Below, one piece after another: positions 32,501-43,791 of a stretch of 43,791 nt of DNA (the stretch's first letter is position 1; each line of letters begins with the position of its first letter). A program made the position numbers and the translations under genes. A model generated the notes under the pieces. It made no database searches and was not told where the DNA came from. It saw nothing but the letters and a program-made list of their open reading frames with translations. The DNA is from Lingula anatina (lineage: Eukaryota > Brachiopoda > Lingulata > Lingulida > Lingulidae): positions 672,132-715,922 of the forward strand of contig NW_019775658.1 of assembly GCF_001039355.2 (NCBI RefSeq), in the 5' to 3' direction.

Positions 32501-35500
32501 CTAGTGGGCTTGATTTGGTCTTAAAATGCAATTTAAGAACACAAATAGTCTTACATGATCTTAAAACATGAGTAAGACCATTTCTAGTCTGACAGCCAAT
32601 TAAGTTGTCTCCCCTTACACATTCTCCTATTGTGAGCAGAGGTGTCCTCTATTGTGAGGCGAGGTATCCCCCATCGTGAGGGGAGGAAACTGCTTGATCA
32701 CTTAAGTAGAAGTTAGAACATTTTAGATCTAAAAGCAGAATCAGTCCATTTTAAGACTACTGCTGTAATGATTAAGATCGTGTAAGATCACTTGTGAACT
32801 TAAATTGCACTTTAAGACCAAATCTAGCCCACTAGTGTTATTAAATGTAAGAGGGGGAATACTTAAATACCTACAGAAGTAATAACTTATCTTTTATGAT
32901 GTGATTTACACACTAGTAAAACAGCATCACTAGTAAGTCCTGTTGACAGAAAATGGAATAAGAAATTTAATTAAAACACAAGGGCACTGGCACCAATTCA
33001 TCAAGACAGTAAATGTTCTGAACACTGACTGGCCAGAAGAGTCACAATGTTTTCAACATAACCTACCTGTGGTTTAACAACAAGCTGGCCCATCACTGTA
33101 AACAGGCGGGCAAACCCCACTGGAGTGCAAACTGAAATGAAAGTAGAACCTTTCATCAAAGCAAACATCATTTTTTGTGTCATGAAGAGTGCCTGCCACA
33201 TTAGTCCTTATAATGTATCCATAGATTAGGAATCCCCTTTCCCTCAATATAACTCTCACTCTCCTCCACACTTTGTCCAGCCCAATGTAAAACTTAGGGT
33301 CTATTCCCACAACTTTAGATCGATCTATCACCGCGGGGAGTCTCACCAGACTACCATCAGATAATCCCCACTACAAGCCGTAAGGGGCAATTAACTTTCG
33401 TGTCCGCCCGGCTGACAGCTATTCAGCGCGAACCCCCAGGGAGTTAGGTCGATCCAAAGTAGGTCGATCTATTCTATGGAAATGGAGTGTTAGTCTACCT
33501 AGTCTGTGATCCTCCATCTTGTAGGCAGAAGTTCTTCTCACCTTCCATAGTTACGCAATACATTCATATAAGTGTATTTCTATATATATACCTTGTGAAG
33601 GGTTACATTCTGTTCAGTAATGTCTCCATATTCTATTACACAATATAACAAATCATGCTGATTTCTGAATGGCCCAAATGAATAACAATATTGTCATTAT
33701 TCAGTTAAATAAATGTTATAAATATTGGACAAATTTGATTATTACACCTAAAATATAATGGAAAAGGAAAAGACATTTAAGTGGTTAAGTGGCATATTCA
33801 TGTGCTGAATGAATCATACAGACTATGTGCCAAATGCTGGCATCACAGGATTACACTTATTAATTTGATATCATATACTTACTTAGCAAAGCCAAGCAAC
33901 CCAGCAGTGAAATACAAGAATACAGGAAAGGAAGGTAGTAGTCCCACAGGTCTGAAATATATAAACATCAACTATTTAAAATATACAGTATTATTGTAAC
34001 TGGCCAAGAAAATGTATAGTGCTAACAAGCCATTTGAAAGGCTATAAGCGCCTAAAGCAAACTGACAGAAAAATTGCCTGATTTCCAAGTCCATTTGCAC
34101 CTTACCAAATAAATCTCACCAAGAACAAAAAAAGTCCCATCAAATATGCTTAATTGTACAGAATGGGCCAAACTCTTGAAGAGAAATAACATTCACTATG
34201 GAAAATCATATGTTCTTTGCAAGCTGTGTTCAAGGTTACATTGATCAATACTTGTTTATCTGTCTGCATTTTTTTCAGCCAGTGCTCAATATTCCCTCAT
34301 CTGTTACTTAATCAAAATTGTCTGCGTCAATACATCAGAAACCACGTTCAATTCAAAGTACATCAATTCAGAGGAAACCGAATATTGCATCCATCTGGAA
34401 AACAATATAGTAAAATAACCCTTAAAAGCCAAGTACAAGTGTGTTGATGTTCTGAACACTTGCTTAATATTGGCATAGTTAACCCTACATAACCTCATGC
34501 CTTCTAAATCATTTAACATTTAACTGTTGAGTGAGTTTTATCTGAAAGCAAACTTTATTTTACTTTTTATATATATTTTTTTAGTTTATAGAAAATATGA
34601 CTGGATTTTTTAGTGCAGAACTGGCCTGGGTCTTTCCACCTGTTAACTTTTCTGAGAAAGTCCCAGAATGCTTCTCTCTTCCAAGAATGCATTCCTCATT
34701 AATCTTCAGTCATATTTGCACTCAACTTAAACAGGCATAGAACAACTGTTTGGTTGCGAACCACCAGAATAAAAAATGGACCGACTTTATGGTCACAAAA
34801 TGCGTTTACTTTGTGTGTTTTTTGGTCATGGTACCAGTAACTACCCACAAAGGCTTGGCTGTACATTATCACTACTTTAAGGCCATTTTTCACTGTGAAT
34901 GACCTCTCAGTGTCTTCAACCGCATCCCACCAACAAGATGCCATAGATGACTGTGTTAATGTTCTGAACAGACCTCAAGTCACTCTACAATGAAATATGT
35001 CACCTTTTGACCACAAAACTGCGTTTTTTTTTTTACCACAACAACCACTTGATATGTAGAGTTCAATGTGAAAACTCTCTCTTTCTGTGTGTGTGTGTGT
35101 GCGTGCGTGTGTGCGTGCGTGTCAATATATCACTCTCTCATCAAACTGATCAGCATAAAAAATTTGGGTGAATAAATATTACCCACAAAGAGAAAATATC
35201 TGAAACAGTAGTAATACTTCCAGTGCATATTCAAAATCTAAAAACAAATGCAATTACATGTTTAAAAAATCTTATTTTCAGGAGTTTCATATATCATTTT
35301 AAATCAATCTCATTCTTCTAGATTATCTAAAAAATAGCACTGACAGATCTACAATGAAACTGATATTTTCTCTCATTGATTGATTTAGCACCATACTCTA
35401 AGTACATTTCCATGAGCAGATGGCAATCCCCCCCCCCCCTCCCAAAACCTAAACTCCAGCTCACAGTGAACTGTACCAATCCCTATATGACAATCCCAAA

Positions 35501-37185
35501 CAGTTGTTACACTGGTATGTGTGGTGTGCCGGTGTGCTATATCTCACCCCATAGTGTCTGTCTGCTTGATTTATCCTCATCCACAACTGCTGTGATAACA
35601 AACACCAAGCCAAAAGCCATAACTCCCAGCAAACACAGTACCACTGCAGTCTCATAGACTCTGGCCATTAAACCCTGGAAAGGAATGAAACAAAGGGGAT
35701 GTTGTTTTTTAAGGTTCCATTTTTCTTCAACTTTCACTTTTTAGATGCATTCCGAATCTGAACACAATATGGAATAAAATATTGTATAGATGGCAAGACT
35801 CAAAAGAACTTGGACGCACACTGATTTTCTGAAAGAAAATGTATTTTCAATATGAGCATAAGTTGCTTCTACCATGTTCCTACTACTTCCAAAAAAATAG
35901 GACTAGTTACTAAACAAGTTGTTAAACAGGTTTCAGTATTAAACAAGCTTCATTAGGGGAACTTACTTTTTTAGACCCAGCAAACCCTTCAGACTCCAGT
36001 AAGAAGTAAGCAAAAGGCATGAGGACAAATATGGCACAGTTAGAAAAGATGAACACAAAGTTCCACAACCCTGAAAAAAAAAGCAAAATAAGTCTCAGTT
36101 ATCATTTAAATTTCACAGTTAAAAGTTTGTAATAGTTTTAGTGTAAGTACTGATTCATTTCATCATTTTAAATTTAACAGAAATCGGGAGAGAGATGTCA
36201 GAGAGATTCTGCCCACATCCCATAGTTGATTGATTCATAGTCCGTGGTTGATCCATTGTCTTGATTGATGATGTTGCAGGATCATTTCTGTGTAAAATAT
36301 TGTCAGAACAAATTAAAATGTTGTCAGAACAAATTAGTCCTGGAAATTAATCTATAAGTGGTTGTACATGTGACAGTGGTACAATAGGACTTGGACAAGC
36401 ATTGCAATGCAATATAGATGACACTAGCACTCACCATGAATGAGCGATGAGTTAAGCCACTGGACGTAGTAGCTCCTTGGATACATGAGGAGGATTTCAT
36501 TACTGATGATAGAGATGGGGAGAAGTAATACTGCAGCCACTGACGTCGCCAGAGTGAATGTACAGCACCACAGCCTGGAATAACAATGACAGAAGCAATG
36601 AAAGAGACAGCAATATGACACAAATAGCAATGTCAATTATGCAATTATTGTCAAAAACTATGTTAATGTTACAGTAATATGTTTTCTTTGTGAGATCTAG
36701 CTTTATGGTTTAATCTTGTTTTTAACTTTAAAAGTGGTTTCATAAAATATCGTAAAAACTGTTGTGACAAAATTGGCATTAAATTCACACTCACGAGATT
36801 CTGTTGACTGTGGCATCTTCATCATCTAGAAATAAAGGGATGAATAGCCATTCATTATATGATAATGAAGTGAACACATAATCAATCACTGAATTACCAA
36901 GGAGGACAAGTTGTAATCACCAAGTGTGACAATTTTAGCACAAAGTAATACAGTACAGATAATTGATGTATATAGTTGTGATGACAATCCCATGCCAGTT
37001 TATAAAACCGGCCCTAGGTAATTCAGGTCAAATTTTGCATAATTATCAATAAAAATTACATACAATACATATAGCAATATTATTCATCCAGATTCACTTT
37101 CAAAGAACATAATTATATATTGACAATTATCAAATTGATACAAACACTACACATTCTGTTACATCGCATCTCCACACAAACAGCC

Positions 37186-37218
<33 letters not shown>

Positions 37219-37319
37219 TATTATTTAACACTGCTTCTATCTCAGGAACACATACTCTTGCCTTCATTCTAAATAATTATTTACTAATTACTATCAATGC
37301 CTCTCACGCAAAAATATAT

Positions 37320-37354
<35 letters not shown>

Positions 37355-39828
37355 TTTCTTCATTCAGTCATTTCTTCACAAATATGCAGGCACACACGCT
37401 CATTCCTTTTCAAAATAATCATTTACTACCACCAGTGCTACTATTCATGGACCCAGTTTGATACACTGTACTGTGCTGGCAGTTGCCCATGCCAGCACCA
37501 TAAATAACTAATCCATGACCCTGAGCTATGAACACCACCATCAAAATATTTATGTGGGAAAACAAAGGAAGTGGTATACAGTTACTGCAAAAAAGTTATA
37601 CATTTTATTTTTGAAGTAGTACAGTGATTTTATAGCTGGTATTTTAATGATGATATATTATACATGTTGTGGTGGTATGTTCACACTTTTTTTCATTATT
37701 CTGAAGTGTTTTGAATTTGAAAGTAAAAAATCAAGAAGGTCACTGGTCCACCAATATGCCATCTAACTGAATGTTCATCTAACCAATGTCATTTACTGTC
37801 AGAACTAAGCAGAAAGAAAGAGGAGAGAGGGAGGGGGGGAGAGGATAGAGACTTATGAATAATACATTTACAGAGTTTCACAGAAATGATTTGACATAAC
37901 CACTAAATATAAAACCAAGACCCCATTCAACTGAGATGTGCAACTTGGCAGAATAATCGCTTAATAAGATACTAGCATAGTACTCAGAACAAGGAATGTT
38001 GTCTTGACATAGTGCCCAGGTTTGTTAGGTCAATGAGCTTTTTCACCTGGTAGTTTGCCAGGTGTAGGTGTAGACTATGAAATGCTACTTTGCCCTATGA
38101 ACAGTTAAGTAAACAATGTAGTATCTGCCTTTACCTTAAAACAAATATGCCCAAAGCCATGTTCTTATCAGGAAAATATGACTGATAGCCATGAAGTCTA
38201 TTGTGTGTTTTTTATTCAACACTGTATGAAATGCAGAATACAGGCTTCCAAAACCCACAGGTCTCACTGTAACCCTGTACTGCTAGAGATATATAAAAGC
38301 CACCAGGCATTCATACTTGAATTTCCTGTCAGTCTCTGCTATACAGGATTGAAAAAATGCATGAACTTGCATTAATCTCTGATAAAGTTTTCATGTTAAC
38401 AACATTTATGGCATGCTTCTGATAAAAATGCACGATGTTTGAGCAGTTAATGCAAGCAGATTGTTTGACAAGACTGTAAGATCATTATTTTTTTTTTTTA
38501 TTCTTCCTTGTTCACTAGTTTTTGTTCTAGTATACTCAACTGCAAAAATTCCACCAAATAATAATAAGAAAAGATATATCAGCGAGCCAGAAAAATGCAC
38601 ACAGATGCTAATATTCCATAGCCAATTGCTTTAAAGAGCTGTCAAAATGACTGTCTCTTTAACTTTTCAGCAAAAACATGTCTTTATATATCAGTTCCAA
38701 CTCATAGTTATGGTTAAAAAGATTCTGTAACTTAAGACAAGCTTAGTGAACCATGCCAGAATTACCTTCAACAATTGCAGACAGCTGACCGCAGGGAATT
38801 GGACTATCTTCAAAACTTTTCTCTTCTAGCATGTAGCTCACATTCCATTTGGTAAATTTAACTCTAGTCAAGATGACAATAGTAATCATATGATGTTTCA
38901 TAGGTATTACTAAAATGTCAACTCCTGCATGAAATTAAGTAGGGAAGTGCCACAAAAACTAGTGTCATACTGGGGGATGTTTTTTTTACACATGAGCTTT
39001 AGTATGGAAAAAAATCTGAACAAGTTATACACTTTAAGTTAAGTGTTTTGACCAGATCAATCTGGAGAAGTCCACTTACAGGGTACATGAAACATTGTAT
39101 CAATTTAAAACAGAAAAGAAAATACCAATGCTTTTGACAAAATGTTTCTTTATTCTAGTGGACTTGAATAGCAGTAGACCCAAATTCAGAACTAAAAGTA
39201 ACAAGAACATTTTCTGAAAAACCTAATGCATGAAAACATTCACTTGTGTTTGGTCAAGCAAAACCTTTGCAAAATCTGTGCTTCAATTTAGCTAGAAAAG
39301 AAGAAAATCATGATGTTGCATTGAGAACAATCTGCCTCTTACTTTATTCATTCCCTTAAAAAAACTATTATGAATCAATCTTTACTTTTCTATAACAAGT
39401 AATTACAGAGATGGTTCTCAAAGGGCAATCAGTAACCCTGACCTTATCAAGCCAGTCAGACATCCTACAGATATCTTCAACATGCTATCTGACCATCAAC
39501 TTCCTCTGAAAGATGCCGAGATAGACCATGCATACTTATAACTGTAAGCCAACAGTTTTTATAATCACTTCCCCGGGCACTTGAGGTACTGCACATCTTA
39601 ATTATAAATGTCCTAGTGCCAATCTTGAGTCATTATCTAATGAATGTTTCAATATTTATGAATCAGGGTCAAATGGAATGGCACTTCAAACTAACATTTT
39701 CCTTGGATTAAAGTGTTAATTAGAATTCTCATAGAAAGGATCAACATCATATCTACTGTAGTTTGATAACTGTAAAATTGGCAATTCTGATGATTGAGGC
39801 AAATCATTTCTATTACTATTTTTCCTAC

Positions 39829-39883
<55 letters not shown>

Positions 39884-42800
39884 AAACAGTGTGAACTGCT
39901 AGACTTCATGTGCAGTGTTTCCAGTCAAGATGTTTGTAAACCTATTTCAGTACAACCCAATATATGTACCATTCGGCTGGCCCCCTATGGTGAGTTAAAA
40001 GGTAGATTAAATGGGTAGGTAAGCCTTACAAAGGCTGACCCATCTTCACAGAATAAAAGACTCTGTACCTTGTTGAGGACACCCCATCCTCCTGAGGCTG
40101 ATTCATCACTCTACCATCCTATGATTCCACTAGTCTACCCCTATCTACATCAAGCAGTCACCTCCCAGGTAGAACATACAGGTAGATGACATGTGAGTCA
40201 CTCAGACCTCAAATCACTTCCCATTAAAATACTGATCTTTTTCTCTTTTTTACACTTTTTTTATTTGTAACCTCATTTCAAATCAAATAACAGAGCTTGT
40301 CAAATAGACAATATGCTTGATTTCTGCTCTACCACATGCTCTGACAGCTTTGGCCTTTTCTTTCTTGTTTTTTTATCTCCACATACAAGTTCATACCAAG
40401 TTCATTGATCATCAAAATTACTTCAATACCCCAGAAGAGCCATCTCTAACTCTTTCTGGGACAATATTATTTTAAGTCAAAAAGCAGGATTGTGACAGAA
40501 TATTGAAGGGTGTCTTGACAATATGAGCCAAAATGACACATCATAATGCTTTGAGTTCATGATTTAAAGCAAGGCTGACTTATATATTAGTGTTTACATT
40601 GAAAAAAAAAATGTCTGCATCTGGCTAAAATTTGGAAAGTTTTTCAAAACATATCTTACTACTTGCATGCCATATACCATGTCCAGTGTACCTTTGTATG
40701 AGACCTGTTCTGTAAGGACAAATGAAGCAAGGTTATCTGATATTATGTGCTATGGTTAACTGACAGCAGGTTGTAAACATCAACAACATTCACCTGGCCC
40801 ATAATAGTGACTGAACCAAAGGTTACAGCTGAACAGTGATCAGGGGACCAATATGATATGTTCCACATTGTTTAACTAAGATAACTAGTGGCAGGTAGGT
40901 ACCGTCAGCTACAGTAAAGACAACTGCAAATAGTTCCCATATCAATTCTTACTTTCTTGCTAAAAATATGCTCTCTATGGACAATTTCTGAACTTTGCAC
41001 CCTTGATCATTAGTCAATAGATTTTTGGCATACTGCTCTTTATTTTGGTCCAATTTTTTCTTCTCTACTGCCAGCTCAAAGGTCGCCAACCTATCCCTTA
41101 ATCATACTAAAATGAACTTCACATGAACTGGACACCTCAAAATGCCAAACATTCCAAAATCCCTCCCCCTTCCGAGTACCCAAGTCTTCATTACATAGGT
41201 TCTTGCAACACAAATAGCTAAAATAATTCTCTGCTTCCAGTTTGGCTGATATAATTTAAATAATTTTTACACATTTCTTCAGTTTTCATAATTTTGTTTT
41301 AATTGAACATAATTAGCCAGTACAAAAGTGTAGTTAAACCCAGCTCAGCTTTGATCCCCTCCTTTATGGATGTTAAAAAAGAGACTTAGTATAGAGGGAG
41401 ATTTTCGGTGAGCATCTTTTTTTAACAAGGCACTAAATATTGCCAGGACAACATCTGCCATGCGTATTTTCATAATCCACTTTCCTCCATGAACTAGTCC
41501 TAAATGCAAGTCTAATGTAATCACCATCAAAAAGTAAATAAAGGAGTTACATCACACATTATAATACCTGAGGTAAACCAGAGGTCAGGACACTGACAAC
41601 TTATGAATACAGATTGCAATATCTTTGACGTGTATACTATATCCAGATTCAGGGGCTGCTGGTGAGACTTAAAATTACTAAGATCCAGTAGTAGAACAGA
41701 TGTGGAAAGGTCTGTTAACCAGACCAATTTCTAGTCTTGTGGTAGAAATGCTCTGTATAAGCACACCCAAACAGACTTCATCAATGGTTGTCCAGGTGTA
41801 GGCATTAACCAGCAGGCCTCTCTCCATGCAAACAGCTGGTCTTTATTGTATTATATGATCAATTCCTTTGTAATATATTGGATCCCACCAATTGCCACCA
41901 TATTTCCTTATATCACTGAGTCAATGAAGTTATGTCATTAGCCCTCCAGTAAAGAGATAATATAAGGTTAATCTGGATTTAAGTTATCTGTGAAGATCAA
42001 ACACTGCTGCTGGGGTCAGAGGCCATGTCCAGTCTTCAGCAAATAACCAGGTTAGGCAATTATCATAGATCAGGTCTTAATCAGATGCTTTTCTCAAGCC
42101 CCTGAGTGCATGGAAAGTTTTGCCATAAAATAAGTTCACTGCACAACATATCAAAAGTTTCTCACGCTTTCCAATACAGGAATGTGTCCCTGCAATGTTT
42201 TATTTGATAACTTTTTTTCAGCAGCTGAGGCAACATTTCAGATGTGTCTAGTACTCTACACATAAGTATTTGCACTGCAGTTTCTAAATTGACATGACAT
42301 TTAAAAGTCCTCCTGCAAAAGGTTAATAGAAATGACACCAAAATAATTTATCTCCTTTCTAAGAACAATTATACCAATTCAAACAAAAAAGATAAAACTC
42401 TGGAGAAAAAATATTTACAAATTACAGAGTAAAAACATGTACTTTTGATCAGTCTGATATGCTAGCACTGGTCACATGCCCAATGCCAGTAAAATTAAGG
42501 CTAGCCAGTATATTAATGTACAGTACATTTTTTCAAAGTTCCTGACCATTTATTGTTTTGGACCCATATGGTTTAACACTATGAAGGCTCAAAGGGTAAG
42601 TTGGTTAAGAAGTTTTTGGCAAAGACTGTTTTGGTACATAAAACATAGTTATGCAAGGAAAACTATCATTTTTATATAGCACAGTAAGCAGTACACACAA
42701 TGCATTACTGAAGTACCTGCCAGAGGTGCAAGGTCCGAAGTCCCCCCATCCCATGCAGAACAAAGTTCTAACATTGTTAGAATAGCAGGAGCCCTTGTTA

Positions 42801-43420
42801 ACCTATATCTAGTTAAGGCAACCCTTTATCTTGTCATAACTTGGTTATCTCAGGTTCATTGAGTACCTTAGCCTATCAATTAAAGAGGTTCCCTCAGTAC
42901 AGTACTGGATGGTGAACTTTTATCTACATTTACCCAAAAATACCTCAAACAGAACAAAAGAAATATTTCTTCTTTCAGTAAAATGTAAAATGTGAGCAGG
43001 TGTCTCTTTTAACTCTTATATAATCAAGCTATGATTATGACACTTGATTTCAAGCAAGTAATTTAAATGTACAATAACTAAAGCAAAATGAGTACAAGCT
43101 TCATTTGATACCAATTTGAAAGCAAGTTTTCTCAGGACCTAATACATTTGCAAGTGATGCTCACTTTTGCCAAACAAGCAATACATTCATACTGAAACTC
43201 TATAACTTTCATTTCCATAATGCACTACAAATAATTTAAAGGGTTTCATTTTCATGAACTCCCAACACCAGCACACCTGCATAGTTTTATCACTAGCACG
43301 CCATATCATAATGCACAGACAGCAAGACCTACCTGTGTCTACATCTTCTCCTTTCCGGCGAAAGGCAACACAGGTTGCATATGAGCACACATACAGAAAG
43401 ATAAATAGTAATGCTGAGAT
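29596..43420 (-). CDS. LMBR1: LMBR1/LIMR-family membrane protein, 5' end outside window
   Basis: Homologue of vertebrate LMBR1 and LMBR1L, multipass membrane proteins; LMBR1L (LIMR) is a lipocalin receptor. Exons in transcript order: 43333-43420, 36795-36825, 36435-36574, 35967-36070, 35548-35674, 33883-33951, 33067-33131, 32282-32357, 31680-31796, 31311-31387, 31025-31102, 30670-30743, 30305-30462, 29596-29843. All junctions are GT-AG and in phase, giving 483 residues plus TGA; human proteins are about 490. Conserved blocks: LLLPISIISNEILLMYP, YYVQWLNSSLIHG, LMPFAYFLLESEGFAGSKK, RVYETAVVL, LWDYYLPFLYSCISLLGC, CTPVGFARLFTVMGQ, SVVGFYSLRFF, TQIIGNCVVILVLSSALPV, FDLLGEFGRLEWLGSFYL. A hydrophilic coiled-coil-like loop (exons 8-9) separates the hydrophobic halves, as in the family. 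The initiator exon (about 20 residues in relatives) is not visible before 43791. LMBR1 versus LMBR1L cannot be distinguished; the gene probably predates their split. Confidence 0.93.
30044..30304 (-). repeat. ~31-bp minisatellite built from an LMBR1 splice junction
   Basis: Read on the minus strand, the end of the penultimate exon and its donor (GCTATCCCGGATACTGG then GTAAG) are followed by about eight diverged copies of the same junction, consensus TGTGCTATCCTGGATACTGG plus GTAAGTAGCCC. They occupy more than half of the 461-base intron. Several copies keep a usable-looking donor (TTTGTAAGT, TGTGTAAGT, CTGGGTAAGT, CCAGGTAAGC). See findings. Confidence 0.88.
32499..32837. mobile_element. ~340-bp MITE with long inverted repeats
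   Basis: Begins CACTAGTGGGCTTGATTTGG and ends with its inverse, CCAAATCTAGCCCACTAGTG. The inverted similarity continues inward through TCTTAAAATGCAATTTAAG and beyond, about 70-75 bases per arm with a few mismatches. Flanking TTA on both sides (32496-32498 and 32838-32840) fits a 3-bp target-site duplication. Nothing is encoded, so it is non-autonomous. The CACTA start plus 3-bp duplication suggests a CACTA (EnSpm/CMC) relative; TTA also fits PIF/Harbinger. It lies in the LMBR1 intron between exons 33067-33131 and 32282-32357. Confidence 0.85.
33300..33480. other. CpG-rich block inside an LMBR1 intron
   Basis: A patch with many CpGs (ATCGATCTATCACCGCGGGG, GTGTCCGCCCGGC, CAGCGCGAAC) in otherwise CpG-poor, AT-rich intron sequence. 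GATCGATCTA near its left end is echoed by GGTCGATCTA near its right. On the minus strand GGGGTTCGCGC faintly resembles a pol III B box, but I cannot identify a tRNA or a known SINE. Confidence 0.5.
35085..35122. repeat. GT/GC dinucleotide microsatellite
   Basis: Alternating purine-pyrimidine tract of GT with interspersed GC in an LMBR1 intron. Confidence 0.9.
35428..35438. repeat. C run
   Basis: About 11 consecutive C in an LMBR1 intron; one of several homopolymeric C tracts in the window (others near 475, 6811, 9121 and 9274). Confidence 0.8.
37184..37216. repeat. CT microsatellite
   Basis: Nearly perfect CT repeat, about 16 copies, in the long LMBR1 intron. Confidence 0.9.
37318..37358. 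repeat. TTTA microsatellite
   Basis: About 10 copies of TTTA in the long LMBR1 intron. Confidence 0.9.
39831..39882. repeat. ATT microsatellite
   Basis: About 17 perfect copies of ATT. Poly-Ile open frames across it are translation artefacts of the repeat. Confidence 0.95.
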
Positions 43421-43791
43421 CTGAAATAAGAGCAAATGGATATTTCAATTGAAAAAAAAATTGAAACTGGATGGTGTGTCCATGGTGACATAACACATGA
43501 AACATTGTGATCCTTTACATATTGTATTTCTATTAAGGCAAATTCTACCTGCCATATATTTTTTAACTACTTATCAAAATTTAAGTCTGAATCATTGCTT
43601 CAAATGGAAAAACCATTGCTCAGTTCTCACCAGCATTCACTGCATACTGACATCGTCTAGGCACCAAAGCAGCTGTAACAGCCAGTCTGACATTTAACTC
43701 ACACCAATATTTATGACATTCAGACAATGAATTACAGGCCCCTGGTGTGAAAATCTTAACCTGACTTTTTAACCTTTTGTTAATTACCGGT
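43421..43791 (-). other. LMBR1: partial upstream LMBR1 intron
   Basis: Sequence upstream of the first visible LMBR1 exon, after a clear acceptor (CTTATTTCAG on the minus strand). The preceding exon must end in phase 0 and should encode the short N-terminus, but nothing resembling it appears before the window edge. Confidence 0.6.

Larger units (their letters stand above)
36826..43332 (-). other. LMBR1: 6.5-kb LMBR1 intron
   Basis: Between the first visible exon and the 31-base microexon. I found no additional exon with an in-phase, family-like translation. It contains a CT microsatellite (37184-37216), a TTTA microsatellite (37318-37358), GA-rich sequence (37810-37850) and an ATT microsatellite (39831-39882). 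As the first or second intron of the gene it is where enhancers or alternative promoters might lie, but none can be named. Confidence 0.7.

Noticed and set aside
33390-33440. Possible tRNA-like B box on the minus strand
   Set aside because: Only a weak GGTTCG match; no A box at the right spacing and no cloverleaf that I could fold by eye.
34699-34944. Minus-strand open frame of 81 codons in an LMBR1 intron
   Set aside because: It begins MASCWWDAVEDTERSF but matches no family I recognise and does not fit the LMBR1 frame.
35183-35237. Exon-like segment on the minus strand with good acceptor and donor in the LMBR1 gene
   Set aside because: Its 55 bases would shift the frame relative to the next exon, and the direct join of 35548-35674 to 33883-33951 gives the family-matching sequence LWDLWDYYLPFLYS.
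39691-40018. Open frames with poly-isoleucine
   Set aside because: They are translations of the ATT microsatellite.
1-43791. tRNA or rRNA genes, CRISPR arrays, operons, bacterial-type promoters
   Set aside because: None seen; the window is animal nuclear DNA with spliced genes.

Overview
The window is animal nuclear DNA. It is AT-rich, its protein-coding genes are split by short GT-AG introns, and it carries microsatellites, small inverted-repeat elements and long intergenic stretches. The gene content (single-exon microsomal UDP-glycosyltransferases, a PX-PH phospholipase D, an LMBR1/LIMR membrane protein) is metazoan. The 'HCG' spelling of the UGT signature and the overall texture suggest a marine invertebrate, perhaps a mollusc or other lophotrochozoan. 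That is an inference, and an invertebrate deuterostome is not excluded.

Layout. 1-3.2 kb: no recognisable coding exon; a poly(A)-signal-like site near 3150 may end a gene lying to the left. 3.9-9.2 kb: two minus-strand, intronless UGT genes of 532 aa each, about 90% identical. They sit in a roughly 2.5-kb segment that was tandemly duplicated together with its flanks. 9.4-13.8 kb: non-coding, probably the upstream region and 5' intron of the next gene. 13.8-25.0 kb: a complete plus-strand gene of 24 coding exons (1215 aa) for a phospholipase D of the PLD1/PLD2 type (PX, PH, two HKD motifs), reconstructed exon by exon with every junction in phase. 25.0-29.6 kb: convergent 3' regions, with a small inverted-repeat transposon just after the PLD stop and a degenerate tandem array. 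29.6-43.4 kb: 14 minus-strand exons (483 codons plus stop) of an LMBR1/LMBR1L gene; its first coding exon lies beyond the right edge.

The genes do not form an operon or an evident pathway. UGTs act in the ER lumen on lipophilic substrates, PLD at membranes on phosphatidylcholine, and LMBR1 is a multipass plasma or endomembrane protein.

Most interesting points. (1) The PLD has Asn in place of the catalytic His of the second HKD motif, plus other changes near conserved motifs, so it looks like a pseudoenzyme or strongly altered PLD. (2) Both UGT copies appear to lack the His and Asp of the usual catalytic dyad. (3) Two unrelated genes each carry an intronic minisatellite whose repeat unit is the exon/intron 5' splice junction itself, giving tandem decoy donors. 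(4) Two non-autonomous DNA transposons with clear terminal inverted repeats, several degenerate intronic arrays, and a suspicious near-identical tandem duplication beside an N (likely assembly) are also present.
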